Below, in pieces: positions 23,216 to 36,500 of a stretch of 64,000 nucleotides of DNA. Position 1 is the stretch's first letter, and the number at the start of each line of letters is the position of its first letter. Below the pieces are notes generated by a model. The model searched no databases, was not told where the DNA came from, and saw only the letters and a program-made list of their open reading frames with translations. Position numbers and translations under genes: made by a program. The stretch is from assembly GCA_905250125.1 (NCBI GenBank), contig CAJNOL010000448.1, forward strand, positions 73,073 to 137,072. Direction: 5' to 3'. The DNA is from Rotaria sordida (Eukaryota > Rotifera > Eurotatoria > Philodinida > Philodinidae).

Positions 23216-25015
23216 TCATTTATATTTTTTATTGTTTTGTTTTTCTTTTGTCAATCAATGTCTTCCATATTTTTATTCTTTTAGATAAAAATGATTTGAT
23301 TTGAAATTCGTTCATCGCTTGCTATATTACTGCACCTCCACTTTTTCTTGTTGCTACATCGACACTCTATATAGGCAATTGATATTTTCTTAACGGAAAA
23401 GTTGGTTTTCTTTATTATATACGAATGATTGTATCGTAAAAACTTATGTTTCAATTAGAAATATGGCTCGAAGAATATGACTAAAGATGTTCGAGCTTAT
23501 TATATGTATTTACAAGATCCACATATCATAGGAAATGAATATTATCCATTTCAAAAAACACCAATAATAAATTATATTAAAATTTTTTTCATTTCAAGGA
23601 TGCCGAAGAAATCGACGAGAGTCTCACATTAATCAAACTCCGAAATCTTTGGAACATGTAGAAATATTAACAAACATACTTTGTTTATTATCACCTTTTT
23701 TTTGTGAGATATTTTAAATAAATAGATTCCAGCTTTTTTTTTGAACGATTTCTATACCATGTGGAGGAAAATTATTTTTTATAAAATAAAAACTTATAAA
23801 AATTTTTTAAATAATTTTTTTCTAGCTCTTTGAATATCATCCTCAAATCGTTTGATCATTTCAATGCAAAAAGTTTTATATACATTTTTTTAAAAAATTT
23901 TCATAACAATATCGTGAGTTTTGTACTTTTTATTATTTTGTATTATGTAATAGTCAAGTAACGGTTTATTTCATCACAAAATGGAATATTTATAATAAAT
24001 ATTTTCATTTTTTTTTAACTTTTTGATTTGTTTATTTTCATTTTAATGGAAATATCTACATAGAAAAGTAACAGAAAAAAAACAATCACAAAAATGGACT
24101 AATTAGGTCTGAAGTTATGGACTCGAGTATGAGTAAGGATCATTACTACTTAACCTCTTACTCACATGCTAAAATACAGACAAGTAACATTTCGACGATG
24201 TCCTTCTAGTAATTCTATGCTTCGATCTTAATGTAGGATTTTTGAAAACCTGTATCTTTGGAAAATGTTGTTTTTCGATGCTAAATCATCCTTACATCGC
24301 ATAGCTTTTCTGTCACATATTTGCGTCAGAATATCACTTTTCTGCTAAGCAACAAAATCTTCATTAAGAACAAAATGGAACGTCGTTTTTTTGCCATTAG
24401 TAGCAAGATCCACCGACCCTTAGGTGATTTGTCAATTTTCTTGGTTTTCGCAAAGTTAAATTTTCAATAAGACGAATGACTACGACCATTGTGTTGCATA
24501 TTCACCCTTAGATATATGCAATTGGTGATGTGACAACCAATCGCCGATAAGAATTTCCAGTGAAAGGTTAAGAACTCTCTTTAGGATTCAAAAACATGAT
24601 CTCTTTTCTCGCTCACTTGTCAAAATCTCACGCTGTTTCTACCCTGAGATCATAAACTATACAATGCATATGCATTGTGTAGCGTCGTGGTACATATAAA
24701 AAGTTATAGATTTCTAGTGAATATTCATTCATTCTACATCTTTCGCTTTAACTAGAACTGATATAATCCCTCTTGAATGATTATTTTTCGATAACTTAGA
24801 ACTCTATATGCCTCACAATATTTACTTTCATTGTTTTTCATTAAGTTCTCCCTGAGTTATGATGTTAGAAGCAAGTTAAAAAAAACTTATACATTCGATC
24901 GACTAAAAGATTCTCCATGCATAATCTATGATCCATTATCGGATATTTTTTACACTTGACAATGAATTTTCTTCTCTCATTGTGTTTATTCATAATGCAA
25001 AAGAAAAAAAAATGC
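23216..25015. other. Intergenic sequence with a possible exon fragment
   Basis: Around 23462-23570 an open stretch reads KDVRAYYMYLQDPHI and GNEYYPFQKTP, and has the local coding flavour, but no family is recognised. The rest is AT-rich. A perfect 18-bp palindrome ACAATGCATATGCATTGT lies at 24661-24678. Nothing else is supported. Confidence 0.4.
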
Positions 25016-26682
25016 TTATTGTATTATTATTTGTTTTTTCTTTCGTACTGCACGTACAATTAAAAAGTATTGATAACAAATCAGTCGATAAAGCATTTCG
25101 ATTACTTCCATTATTGAAAGAAAACTAATACCGATCCATAAACTAGTTTGACCTCCGATATTTGAAAGGATATCTACCACACCGAATATTGCTGTTTGTG
25201 TATTATTTTCAACTATATTTGTCTCGCGCACAACATTAACAGCAAGATAATTCTTCTTAATATGTTCACGCCATGTAGTTGTCCAATTGTTAGGTAATGG
25301 AATCGTTGAATTTTCAACGAATCCCTTAATCTCATGCATTTGTCATCCGACTGGTGTAGTTAGAGAAGATGTTTGAATAATAAAATTTGTTATTAAACAT
25401 TGTTGTGAACAATCCGAACAATATTTATTCATAAGTATTGAGGAAGCTAAAAGTGTATCGACTGCTTCAGTATAATAGGTATTGCTTGCATTGCATAGAG
25501 ACACTAAAATAATTTTGTCCGTTCCTGATAAAATAACTGAACGAGTACTCCGAAGATTAGGATTAACACAACCACACTGTTTATGTCTATAATAATAGAA
25601 TGAAATATGATGTTATGACTAAATATATCACATTATTCTCTCTCTCAATATATTTACGCATAGACTTGTCCACAAATTTGATAACAGACTGTTTCGGAAT
25701 AGCCATAATTAGCACCATGATAATTATTAAACATGACATGCATCAATAGAGGAATCTTGTTAGTACATGTTGTATATGGTGCTGCAGGTGAGAAAAATAA
25801 GCTGTTTTCTTTTTGTAACCTAATTTATGTTTTCGTCCTGATGCCAATTCTATACCAGCTGCTTCAATAAGTGGTAATTGTGTATTATCATGTACAAGAC
25901 TTACGATGCCAACGTCTTCACACAATGATAAAACATACATGTTATATTCGATGTTATTCAAATATACACTTACTATCTCTGACATAAGGCACATATTGAT
26001 GATTGTGTACATAAAGACCTAATTTGAGATTACCATCACCACCATTTTTGTTTCCATAACGTATACTGTCATTATTACTATATTTCAATTTTGCATTGAA
26101 TGTATAGCATAAACCAGAAGTTGATGATATAAATGGAAGAAAATCTGTTTCTAAACACGGTACAACATTGAACGAACATGTAGAAAGCATTGAAGAAAGT
26201 GGATAGAACAATGGTTTCAATGATTCATTTCTATTAATTTTATCTATTAGAAAATTTCTAATATAGTATGCTTGAAATGGTGACAATGTTGTTGTATCGT
26301 TCGAATCAGTTAAATTTCGTGTTTTAATATAGTTGAAAAATGGCTCCTTGAATTTATCAAAACGAAGTGGTGAAGCATTGCAAAGACTAAATGCTGAAAA
26401 ATACTATGGCCATTCACTGACATAGCTTACATCGATTTGTGTTGGATATTTCAAATAAGCTACAATTGCTTGCACAATAAAATAGATCATAATCAAAGTA
26501 AAGTAAATGAATGAAATCGATCAAAAGAGTCGATTATGTATACTTTCACTTCGAGCAATACCAGGTAGAGCATGAGTAGATATATTCAAACAAAATTCAC
26601 GTATAATCGAACGGCGACAATATTGTTTTGTTTCATCTTGCATTACAGCTGAATATTCTTGAAATGCTAACGAATCACTTGT
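25016..26682 (-). pseudogene. DEG/ENaC sodium channel (ASIC-like) pseudogene
   Basis: Relic of a two-transmembrane, trimeric, amiloride-type sodium channel. Segments in order: EFCLNISTHALPGIARS (pre-TM1 region), TM1 ending FIVQAIVAYLKYPT, SLCNASPLRF, SGLCYTFNAKL (the G-x-CYTFN signature), LVHDNTQLPLIEAAG, YSETVCYQICGQVYA, HKQCGCVNPNL, and the pore/TM2 block NIGGQTSLWIGISFLSIMEV. Introns at 25973-25916 and about 25657-25587 have normal GT-AG sites. Lesions: TGA after HNRLF where Trp is expected, TAG after SEWP, a one-base frameshift near GRKHKLGYKK, and TGA after TTPVG. The first exon is not visible; the 711-bp repeat begins about 700 bp upstream. The fold-defining cysteines remain, so decay looks recent. 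Confidence 0.88.
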
Positions 26683-27377
26683 CTAAAACAATCTTATATA
26701 TTTTTCAAATTGTTAATAATTGATTTGTTTTGTCAATAATAACACTTTTTCATTAGTAAAAAGCAATGATTGGTGATCTCAAAGTCAAAAATCTTTCATA
26801 TCATAAATAACAAATCAAATGTAGAAGTTATAACACTGGATTAAATTCAAACTATGGCTATGGATAATTCATTTTTTGTTTTCAAAGTAAACTAAGATTT
26901 GAAAAGTTGAACTAGAAAGACATCTTGAAATTTTATTATTTAGTTTTTTACGTTGTCTTCAATATATGATTATAATATACTACTTTGAAATAAAAAATCT
27001 GTTAGGGGAACACAAAGACATTTAGCATAGGATCGAAGGCAGACTATTTTATCATATGAACTCTATCCATAACTTATAAGGTATATACATAGCAGTCCAG
27101 CATAAATTTCTAAATTCATTATGGAAGCATTTTCCAAGAGAACAATAGTTTATTAATGAAATTAATCCGTGTCAAAATGAAAATTTTAATTGACTATTTA
27201 AATAGAATGATAGAAAACAAATAATACACTTACTTCGCTTATACTTCAAGTATTCAAAAACAAGAGGTTTTTAATGAACTTTATTTTAACAGAAAGAAAA
27301 ATAGAGAGAAACATTTTGTTGACGTTGTTCATAAACTGATTTTTTTGTTGAGTTAAGCAAATAGTCATTATTGTTCA
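26683..27377. other. AT-rich sequence upstream of the channel pseudogene
   Basis: No exon with a start codon was found, although the channel's N-terminal exon should lie here. It may have been lost or be too short to see. Confidence 0.4.
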
Positions 27378-28088
27378 AATGTTTGCTCAAAGAAAATAAG
27401 AGAAATAATAAGTGGATGTAAATGAATTTTTTTCTCATATTTCGTAATTCATTACTAGGAATGGCATGTTAACTTTTCTGTGAAAGCTAAAGTAGAAATG
27501 TATGTTCTTCTCATCCACACCTATGCCCTCTTAGTATTTTCCTCAGAATTCTCATTCATTCTTTTTTGCTAAGACTTGCTGCATTGTTGTCTAAGTTTCA
27601 AATAATAAATTCATCTTGAAATTCTACTTGTCCACCGATACAAGCATCTGTTTCCATATCTTCAATTATTGCTTCATATTTTTGCCTAAATCCTTGTTTA
27701 CTAAAACTGACCATGCAAAACACTATCATTATTTCTTAAATTCGATCATTATTTGAAGAAAACAATTCCTTATTCTTTCGTATGTAATCATTTGAAAGTA
27801 TAACTTCATTAGATGAATAATATTTTGTTTATCTAAATCAATTACAAATACACAAAAAAAAAATCTTCATTAATATTTTAACTTTTGCAGGGTAAGCGAA
27901 AAATATCAAGTGAAGAAAAGGAAGAACAAACAGAGAAAGTAAAACATTGAAAAGTAAAATGTCGAATAATTTTTAAGATGTCAGAAACCAAACTATGTTA
28001 CTTTTTTGGTGATTGACAACTTTTTGACTAGTAAACTTTATATTTTGTGTGAAAAATTTATCAAGAACGAAAACAACGCACAGGACTA
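27378..28088 (+). repeat. 711-bp dispersed direct repeat, copy 2
   Basis: Second copy of the sequence at 1-711. The left boundary falls after TATTGTT and the right boundary after GCACAGGACT. Differences are mainly transitions. Flanking sequences on both sides are unrelated to those of copy 1, which marks true repeat edges. The embedded terminal exon (27891-27950) stays open. Confidence 0.92.
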
Positions 28089-28670
28089 CTACGAGAGGAA
28101 GAAGGAACAGACTTCCTTTCCGCCAAATAATCAACAACATCAGCTCAGAACATAATGTGAAAAGTTCTTTAAAGGACTTCAAAAATAACTTGGAAGTTGT
28201 TATTTTTCGATGATTCGGATTGAAACTGCGTCAAAAACGAAGAAAAAGTATAATTCATGCATTAGTCGATTCCCATGCGCTTCGAACCGTACAAGAAATC
28301 GGCGATTAAATAGTGATATACTGATCATGTAACTGAAGAATTTAATGACAGCTAACCGACAATATTTACCGATCACCACCGGTTTCTCAGATTTATACGC
28401 TCGTTTTGTTCTTTTCTACCCTAACGATCTCTATTGTTGTGTATTGATAAGTGTACCTTCTTACTAGTTTTCAACTATATCTTATCCATCTCTTATGTAC
28501 TTTGCATAAACGACATACAAAAAATGTTAAACAAACAATTTCAAAATAAGATAAAACAGAAAACTGACCTATCACTATGTTCAAACGATTCTTGTGATGC
28601 ATTTCAGTTTTGTATAGATCTTATAATGCTATCTGTAATGGATAAAAGTGCGCTCTTTTTTTCAATTAAA

Positions 28671-28770
28671 GGTGTGGACCTAGGTTACGGTGAGGTTGGA
28701 GTTTTCCTTCAGCCCACTCTCACACACCGATACTAACGCAAACCTCACCCACACCTACATCAACACCCGT
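28671..28770. repeat. Degenerate TGTGGG/CCCACA hairpin
   Basis: G-rich side GGTGTGGACC and GGTGAGGTTGG is followed by C-rich AACCTCACCCACACCTACAT. The two sides are imperfect inverted copies. Confidence 0.55.
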
Positions 28771-29880
28771 ACATACTATAGCCACATCTACATTTATGCC
28801 CTTAATCATCGTTCTCCATGACATACATGGCTCGGTTGTAATCGGCGTGTTTTTTCTTCTCATATGTAGCTTCTTACAAACACTATTCCACGTGTCTTGA
28901 AAAAGGTAGTAAGCTGAGCTTCCTCCTATCTGTATTTTTTTCTGTTTACACCGCTACCTCGATCGACATCTGAAGATGGCATGGGCCAACTCGAGTCGGT
29001 TGCACCTTCTGATTCACACATGAGTGAAGTCAGGGATCACACAGAACTGCTCTTGGCGTATTTTCATGATCAACTATATAGTATACCATGTTAGTAGTCA
29101 TGATTTAAGGGTTCTCACAAACGAATGATAAGACCGTATCTACTAGAGTATCAACAAGTTAGTATGTTTGGAAAGAGTAATAGATCATCATGTAGAAGAA
29201 AGAAGAATGATGAATGTTCTACAAAAAACACAGAGCCATTTGCAGGATAGAATAATTCACTTTTTTTCTAGATTTCATTCATGTGTATAGATTAAAAAAC
29301 ATAAATAAAATTAGTTAAATGAGTATCGCTTCTGAACTTTTGTCTGTATCCCACCAGAGCATATATTCAATTTGTTTGACTAGAATTCAAGTGAAGAATG
29401 AACCGAACACAATTTGTGAATATAAGCTTGAACATATATTGAACGAATCTTCGTCCAATTGTCTATGTTGCAAGTGATACTCAAAATCATATACGGCACA
29501 CTGCTACAGCTTCTTTTGCATCTATACTCGTTTGTTTTATCGCGGTTTATATTTTTTATTTTTAGTTTTCGATTCAGTTGACGAATACTAATAGAAGGTA
29601 TATTTGAGATGTTTACAATCTTACAGTTGTTCTTCCGTCTTTATATATTTGTTGGTTTCCCTGTCCTAGAAAGAGGAATCCATAGGAAGTAACACATCTA
29701 TATATAGGAAAGAACTCATCTCTATATGGAAAATAACCTATCCATACATGGGAAGAAAAGCCATCGTTGTACACAAATAAGATCATCCCAAAAGGGTCAA
29801 CATAGAGGAACAAGCGGATCTTTGCCTTTTCTTCTGTCAAACTACGTAATATTGGATAAACAAAGAAAGAAGAATTGAAT

Positions 29881-29941
29881 TAGGGTGTGGGTGTGGGGTA
29901 TGATTGACAAGAGGACCAGATCCACATCCACATCCTATACC
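29881..29941. repeat. Degenerate TGTGGG/CCCACA hairpin
   Basis: Begins TAGGGTGTGGGTGTGGGGTA and ends CCACATCCACATCCTATAC, imperfect inverted copies around a short spacer of about 23 bp. Confidence 0.7.
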
Positions 29942-30171
29942 AGTATCAATATTTCACTTAATGATTCTCGATCCCTCGTTAGTAACTTTGAACTTTTTTA
30001 TAATTTCTCTTGACTTTAAATATTATTTTAAAGATTTTGATGATTTGTATTAATCATTGACATCCATAAAAAAAATTACTAAATCATAATGATAATGAGA
30101 CCAGTGACAACGGTATATTATAGAAAAAAAATTTATTTCGTAAAGCAAAAACTAGAAATTAAAATATAAAA

Positions 30172-33100
30172 TTAAGGACAAAGAGGTACTGATCGACGAA
30201 TAATAAGTTGACTGTCAATGGAAAATGAGAGACGGTCATTTAGTTTGAGTGAACCATGATGTTCTCCGTGCTTGTATGTAAGAGGAACGGAATCGTTGCT
30301 ATTCTGTGCACGTACAAAAATTTCATACACTTTATTGTCAATTGTCAAATCTATTGTAGTTCCTTGATATTTTAGACCATGAAAAATGAGTTTTGTAACT
30401 TGATTTGGTAGATGACCACGAGGTTTAAATTCAAGTTGATCTAATTTTAGACGAATACCACCATAACCAAAAAGAATAGCTTGCAAGAAACCTCCAGCAC
30501 CTGTTATAAAATTAACTGCACCAACACCTGATTTAGCTTCAGTCCATACCTATAACAGAACAGAAAGTCAATAGACGTCAATATTAATATTACAAAAATT
30601 GACTAACTAACATTGAATGGAGGTCGAACATAAGTTTCATAGGAACGTCGAAAAAGTTGTTCAGCTTTGTCAAAATCACCTAATTCAATAAAGCCAATCG
30701 AATGCATTGACCAAGTCATAGCCGGACCATCATCACGAGTTAAAGGTTCATAGACTAATAAATCATTTCGTCTTACTTGATCGCTCATTGGCCACATGAT
30801 TGGAAATCCAAGAAGAACAACGTCTGCTTGTTTAATAGTCGTATTCTCTTAAATAAATAAATCAAAATGATTTTTCGCATAAACAATATCATCAAATCTA
30901 TTTACTTAAATCAAAACCTTCATATTCAAGATGAGTTTGAGTCAAATTATCGAATGGAAAATGTAAGTTCGATGCAATATCAAGCCAAGATTGAGGCGTT
31001 TTTTTATTAGTAATACAACTAACACTATCAGCCAATAGAATAGAAAGCGAAGCAACTGCATTCGTAAAGACAGAATTATTTTTGAATGGTTGAGCATCTT
31101 CATCTGGTGGTAAGACAGCTAAAATAAAGAAATCCATATGTATGAATTTATATGACAATATTAGTAATTATTGAAAACATGAAATATTTTCATTTCAATA
31201 AAGAAAAAGACTTACTTAATATTTCATATTGTTGTTTCTCATTATTGTATACAGCTCTCGAACCCCAAAATCGAGCTGTCTCATAGATAAGTTCTCCGCC
31301 AAGTTCATTCAATAGCCAATCTCGATTACCGGTAGCTGCAATATATTGTCTTGCTGCAAATGCAATATCTCCTGTAATATGCATTTGATAGAGACGAACT
31401 TCAGGACAACAATCTGGTGTCACATCAACACCAGTTCTAGCACTTTCCCAAGGAAATCTAATTGATTAAAGTGACTTATTAGCAAAAAAGAAACAACAAA
31501 TACATGAAATGCATCAGATACCTCCATCCTTCATAACCAAATAGACGAGCATTATCAACTGCAGAATCACGTAGAGCGATTCGGTATGATAATATTTCTT
31601 TAGCCAATCTAAGAAAAAAGAATCCATCAATCAACATAGATATTGTTTATTGTAACATCCAATATAATCCTCATTGATATCTACAATTCCTTCTATCACA
31701 TGTTTTCAACAGTTTATAACGAGAATTTTGTGATCTACCTAATTTCGTTTTCTCATTAGTTACACTTCATTGTACACTTAGCTTTGTTACTCATACTCAT
31801 CTAATTAACTTTTTTTGATCGTATACATTATTACTTCACTAGTAAACTTCTGCTCTTCTTCAGCTATTCACATTATTCTTGTTCTCTTTGTCTTTTCTTG
31901 CTGATTATCATCTTCTCCTCTTGTTCTTCATATAATAAAACACATCAGTGAATCTTCATTCGTCTTCAAGTTAATTTCTCATCACTTTATCACGCGTTAC
32001 CTCATAGTGGTATCTAGGATCGCATCCTATTGTGTCTCGCTTCCTTCGTTCTCTCTCTTTACCTCGACGTTCTTTATAAATGGTCCTTTATTCACTTACG
32101 TAGGATAAAAAAGAAGAACTGATGGAAACATCCATGTTTCTGTATCCCAAAATGAATGACCACCATAATCTTCACCCAAAAGACCACCTCTTGAAAGACT
32201 ACCAGGACTTAGACCATAGAATTGTTTATGTTCACTTCGTGTAGATAATGGTGGTAGAGAACTCAGAATATAATAAAAAGCAGAATTGATTTGTTTTTGT
32301 AATTCATCATTTCCAGTCACTTCAACATATCCATTTGACCAAATATCATTCCATCTTGATACATGTGATAATAATATTTCATGTGGTTGTCGTTCATTGG
32401 TTGCTATTGAAAATCATTATATGTTGTTTTTCTTCTACTCAAACAAGTTTATAGTTTACTTACCATAATCAAAACTTTGTTTAGCTCTTGATTTTATTTC
32501 ATCAATTGAAGTAACAAAAAGATATGTTCGATTTGTTTCTTCACTATCAAGTTCTAATCCTTCTACAGGCAATGGTGTATAATAAACAAATACAGATAAT
32601 AGTTCTTTTTGAAATTGACTGTTTTCTACTTGACGTGTTTTTCCAGATAAAAGACTTTTATATAAGAAAAATAAATTACAATTAAAATAGAATAAATATT
32701 ACTTACACATGTTCATTATTACGAGTTTCAACTGTAAAATCAATATCAATACTCGTCATTTGTTCGTTAACTTCAACAGGTACAACAATTTTTCTTCCTA
32801 TAACATCATATTTCATCGAATTATTGCTACAAAAAAAAAACATCTAACCTGTAGGTGCTAATCGAGTAAGTACAACATAAGCAATTAATAATTCTGTATA
32901 TTCTTGTGAAGCTAAAAGATATCGTTCAATTCGGATTTCATCATTTTCAAGTGTTTCGATAAAAAAACCTAACGATGTAAGAAGATTAATAGTGACTATT
33001 TTCTAAAACATCTTACCTGAAGAAACATTTAGAGTATATAATGATGATGATGGATTAATTTTAAATTGCCAATTGAGGGTACTTGGGATACGTGCTCGAT

Positions 33101-33557
33101 GACTCGTACCTTTAAATAAAATATAAAAACGAAAAGACAATACAAGTAATATACAAACCATTTTCACCATTATAAAGGCCATTCATATAGATGAAATCAC
33201 TAAATACAACAGTAGCTACGTGACCATTACCAATATATGGTAGAATACGATAATCCAACGAAGAACCATTCGAAGGTAATCTATATTTAAATTAATTAAA
33301 TAAGATTATTTATTTCTAAATTAAGATATTTACTTATCAGTACTAAAGATTGTTGTAGATTCAGATTGTTCAATAGGTGCTGTTTGAATAAGAATAAAAG
33401 CTGATAAAATAAGTAATAAAAAGAATAACATTATGATAAGAACTAAAACTAGTCGTATCTTGATGTTGCTGTTTTTATGATCATTATAAGGATTAACATA
33501 CAAATCATGTGTAAATAGTAAACTATGAAGAGATTCTCGATCAATATTCAAGGACAT
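30172..33557 (-). CDS. PGGHG: GH65-family glucosidase, PGGHG-like, with N-terminal membrane anchor
   Basis: Related to protein-glucosylgalactosylhydroxylysine glucosidase (ATHL1/PGGHG), which removes glucose from Glc-Gal-hydroxylysine of collagens. Twelve exons join in phase throughout: 33557-33334, 33280-33159, 33109-33017, 32968-32849, 32797-32707, 32654-32464, 32403-32100, 31608-31522, 31457-31216, 31118-30906, 30847-30612 and 30549-30172, giving about 766 residues (human about 737). Family blocks in order: LPYIGNGHVATVVFSDFIYM, SHRARIP, GLSPGSLSRGG, SFWDTETWMFPSVL near residues 364-377 (the FWDxE/D acid region), RFPWESA, CPEVRLYQMHITGDIAFAA, LPPDED with NNSVFTNAVA, and NFITGAGGFLQAILFGYGG. 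A hydrophobic anchor at residues 36-57 predicts a type II membrane protein. No lesions. Eleven introns are mostly 45-75 bp; intron 7 is 491 bp. Confidence 0.92.
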
Positions 33558-36500
33558 TTTATATAAAAGATAGATTGATAATTATATACTGTATAAACTG
33601 TTGATCTCACAAGGTTAATCTCATGGTATTCTATGGTTGAAATGACAGACAAGAAAAAGATAAATATAAGGGCATGACGTATATAATAAAAAAAGGAATC
33701 TTGTTATCTTTTTTCCTTATCATTCGGGAAGTGAATATATCTTTGAGTTCTATATAAGAAAGTTATGTAGATCTTCTTATAGCATGTACAATATGTTTGT
33801 CTTCATTGTCAATGTTGTTTTGATACCAAATAGTTATTTGTACACTTAGATATTTGCTATTATCATTGCATTGATAGGAAAAATTTTTACAGAAAGAATT
33901 CCATTGTTAATATACTTGATTTATGACCTTAAAATTGTTTTATATTATTAACAAACAATTGATTTCATATCATTACATTTAAAATTATGTAGAAAAAACT
34001 TTGTCATCATACAATACTTTGGAAGATTCTAGAAAATTCCAGAATTAGAAGTGTAAGCCGAGAGGCTTAGTCACTGCTGCCGTCGATTTTTTCAAAAGAT
34101 TCTTAGCAGCCGTTGCCGATGACTGCAAAAATTTTTAAAATCTCAGTTGCTGCCGTTAATAGCTAAAAAAAAGTTAAAGATTTTCAGCTGCCGCAGTGAC
34201 ACCAAAAAAGATAATCAATTTTCAAAAACTTTTGACACTCAGGATCACTTTTCGAACATGTTCTTCTTATTAAAAAAAAAGCAAAAAATCTACTTTTAAC
34301 TGACTGCCTATAATTTAAAATTAATTAAAATCAAATGAAATCTATCTTTGAAGCTGAAAACCAAAATTTTCATCAACTCAATCAAAAAATGACCGATTTT
34401 AATCTATTTTTTCGTCATTTTTTTTCTGTATAAATAATTTTTAGTATAGTAATCCGCAGTATGACCTATGTGCCAAAGGATGATTTAGCATTGTGTTTAC
34501 CATTTGTTGAGTCGAAAAGTCTGAAAAGCTTAAAAAATTCGAATTTCTAAATTGAAACTCGAGAAAAGTGCATTTTACAACCACCGGGATCAAAATCGAT
34601 CAGATAATAAATAATCTGATTTAAATTAGACTTAGATCAGGTGTTTTTTTCCTTTGTTTTACATGGCTTGTCTGATTTCTTGTCAGCTAGTTCTCTACTA
34701 GCATATTCTATCTTTGTCATTTCAAAATCTCTGAAACCAAGAAAATTTTAAAAAATGTCGTCGAAAATGTCGAGCCGCCGCCGCCAACTAGCTAAACCCC
34801 TCAAGATACCGCCATTGTGGGCAAGAAAATTTTTCTTTTTTCAGCCGCCACCGCCGCCGATTAACTCATCGATTTACATCTCCATCCAGAATAATCTAAG
34901 TACTGTTATTATCGGTACACCTTCTCCCGTTGTTAGAAAAACACATCTCGTGTTTAACATGCCCGATTGAGTAAAAGATTTGACACTATCTACCTTCACT
35001 CCTTGGTTGAATAAACCGCTTACTTTCTCTTGTCATTTCTTCTCACGATGTGTATTGTTCTCTCTTTCCAATGCCTTCTTCAGTGTCTTCGTACTGTTGG
35101 CCATTTCTCTTATTCCAAATAATCAACGGAATGTAAATTCTCACATAAGAAAAACGGTAATTGAAATATATTTTTTTAATGTAATCAACCGATGATAAAC
35201 GGTACATATGGTAAAAAGATTTTTGTATGAAACGTGATGATAAATAAATTTGAAAACTAAAATATATCATGTATTGTGGTAATAATGACAGATACGTCTA
35301 ATTTATTGGATAGCGATGGCTTAGCGTGTTTGAATTTATATACTGTAAATATAAGGAAACACAATCGTGTTCTCAATAGACCAGAATTATTACTTGCTTG
35401 TTTTTTCTTTATCTTCACGACGTCGTATAAATAGAATAAAGAGAATGAAAAAACCGTATATTACATGCGATGCAAAAATATTTTCTAAAATGTCAAACTC
35501 TGCTCGATTATATTGCTGATTTCTAAACTAATTAATACTTCTCCTCAAAAAAGGTCAATTTTCGTCAGAAGAATTAAAATTGAAATAGATGCATGAAAAA
35601 ATAGTCAGAGATCTAATATTTCATAAACAACACACTTTTTTATTTGGTAACTCAATTTTTGCCAAGAATTATTGATGATTTCTTTCATAATTCTACCTTT
35701 CAGAATTGTCGAACTAGCTTCATTGTAATCAAATTGTTTTGTTCTTTGTTTGAACGGACATCTGGAGCTGTAATGCCTGACAGAATCCATATTTTGTACT
35801 AAGCTTTTTTTTATTATTGTAGGAAAGAACACTTTTATCAACAGATGACCATTTTTCGAGAATTTCTCGAGATATTGAATTTGTCATCTTTTTTCTCCAT
35901 ATGAAAAGTGACAATTTAGAAAAAAAGGGCTCTACCAGGCATAGCCATCTGATACGCTCTTTTAAATTAAAAAAAATGAAATCTATAGAATGTGAACCTA
36001 TCGAGAAATTTGAGTTGTCAAGCGAGCTATTTTCGATCCTTATTTGTTGATGATCTCTCAAAAACGTCATGACATACAATTGAAAATTTTAGCATAGCCT
36101 CTCCACTACAGTTCTAACATATTCTGAAAGTTTCATGCAACTGGAATGCAAGTGTATACACTAAGTTTAGAATACTCCCTTACAAAGATAATTCAAGCAG
36201 GATCACTGAAAGAGTGTCTTCCTATCAATATATCGCAGATACTTGGTCGAATGCATAACTGAAAATTGTCTTAATTCATGGGTATACCTAAAGGTATTCG
36301 TAGAGTACCTGATTGAATGTTCACGAAATATGTGATATCTTGCATTGAAAATATTCCCACAGGTTAGAGAATGGAGCAGATAAAAGCTTCTCATTTCTAA
36401 ATACTCAAGTCTCAGAAAGTATCTGTAACATATTGGTAAGAGAATACCCTAAACTCAATACTTTCACTATGGTTTGAGTCCATTTTCCACAAGCATGAAT

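Larger units (their letters stand above)
28089..30171. other. Intergenic sequence with two telomere-motif hairpins
   Basis: No gene recognised. Holds G-rich then C-rich repeats at 28671-28770 and 29881-29941. The remainder is ordinary AT-rich sequence. Confidence 0.5.

Noticed and set aside
23091..23288. ORF overlapping the 3' end of the GT31 gene
   Set aside because: A shadow frame of the galactosyltransferase coding sequence.
34755..34970. ORF with a proline run (PPPPP)
   Set aside because: Derived from GCCGCC simple sequence; no neighbouring exons and no conserved flavour.
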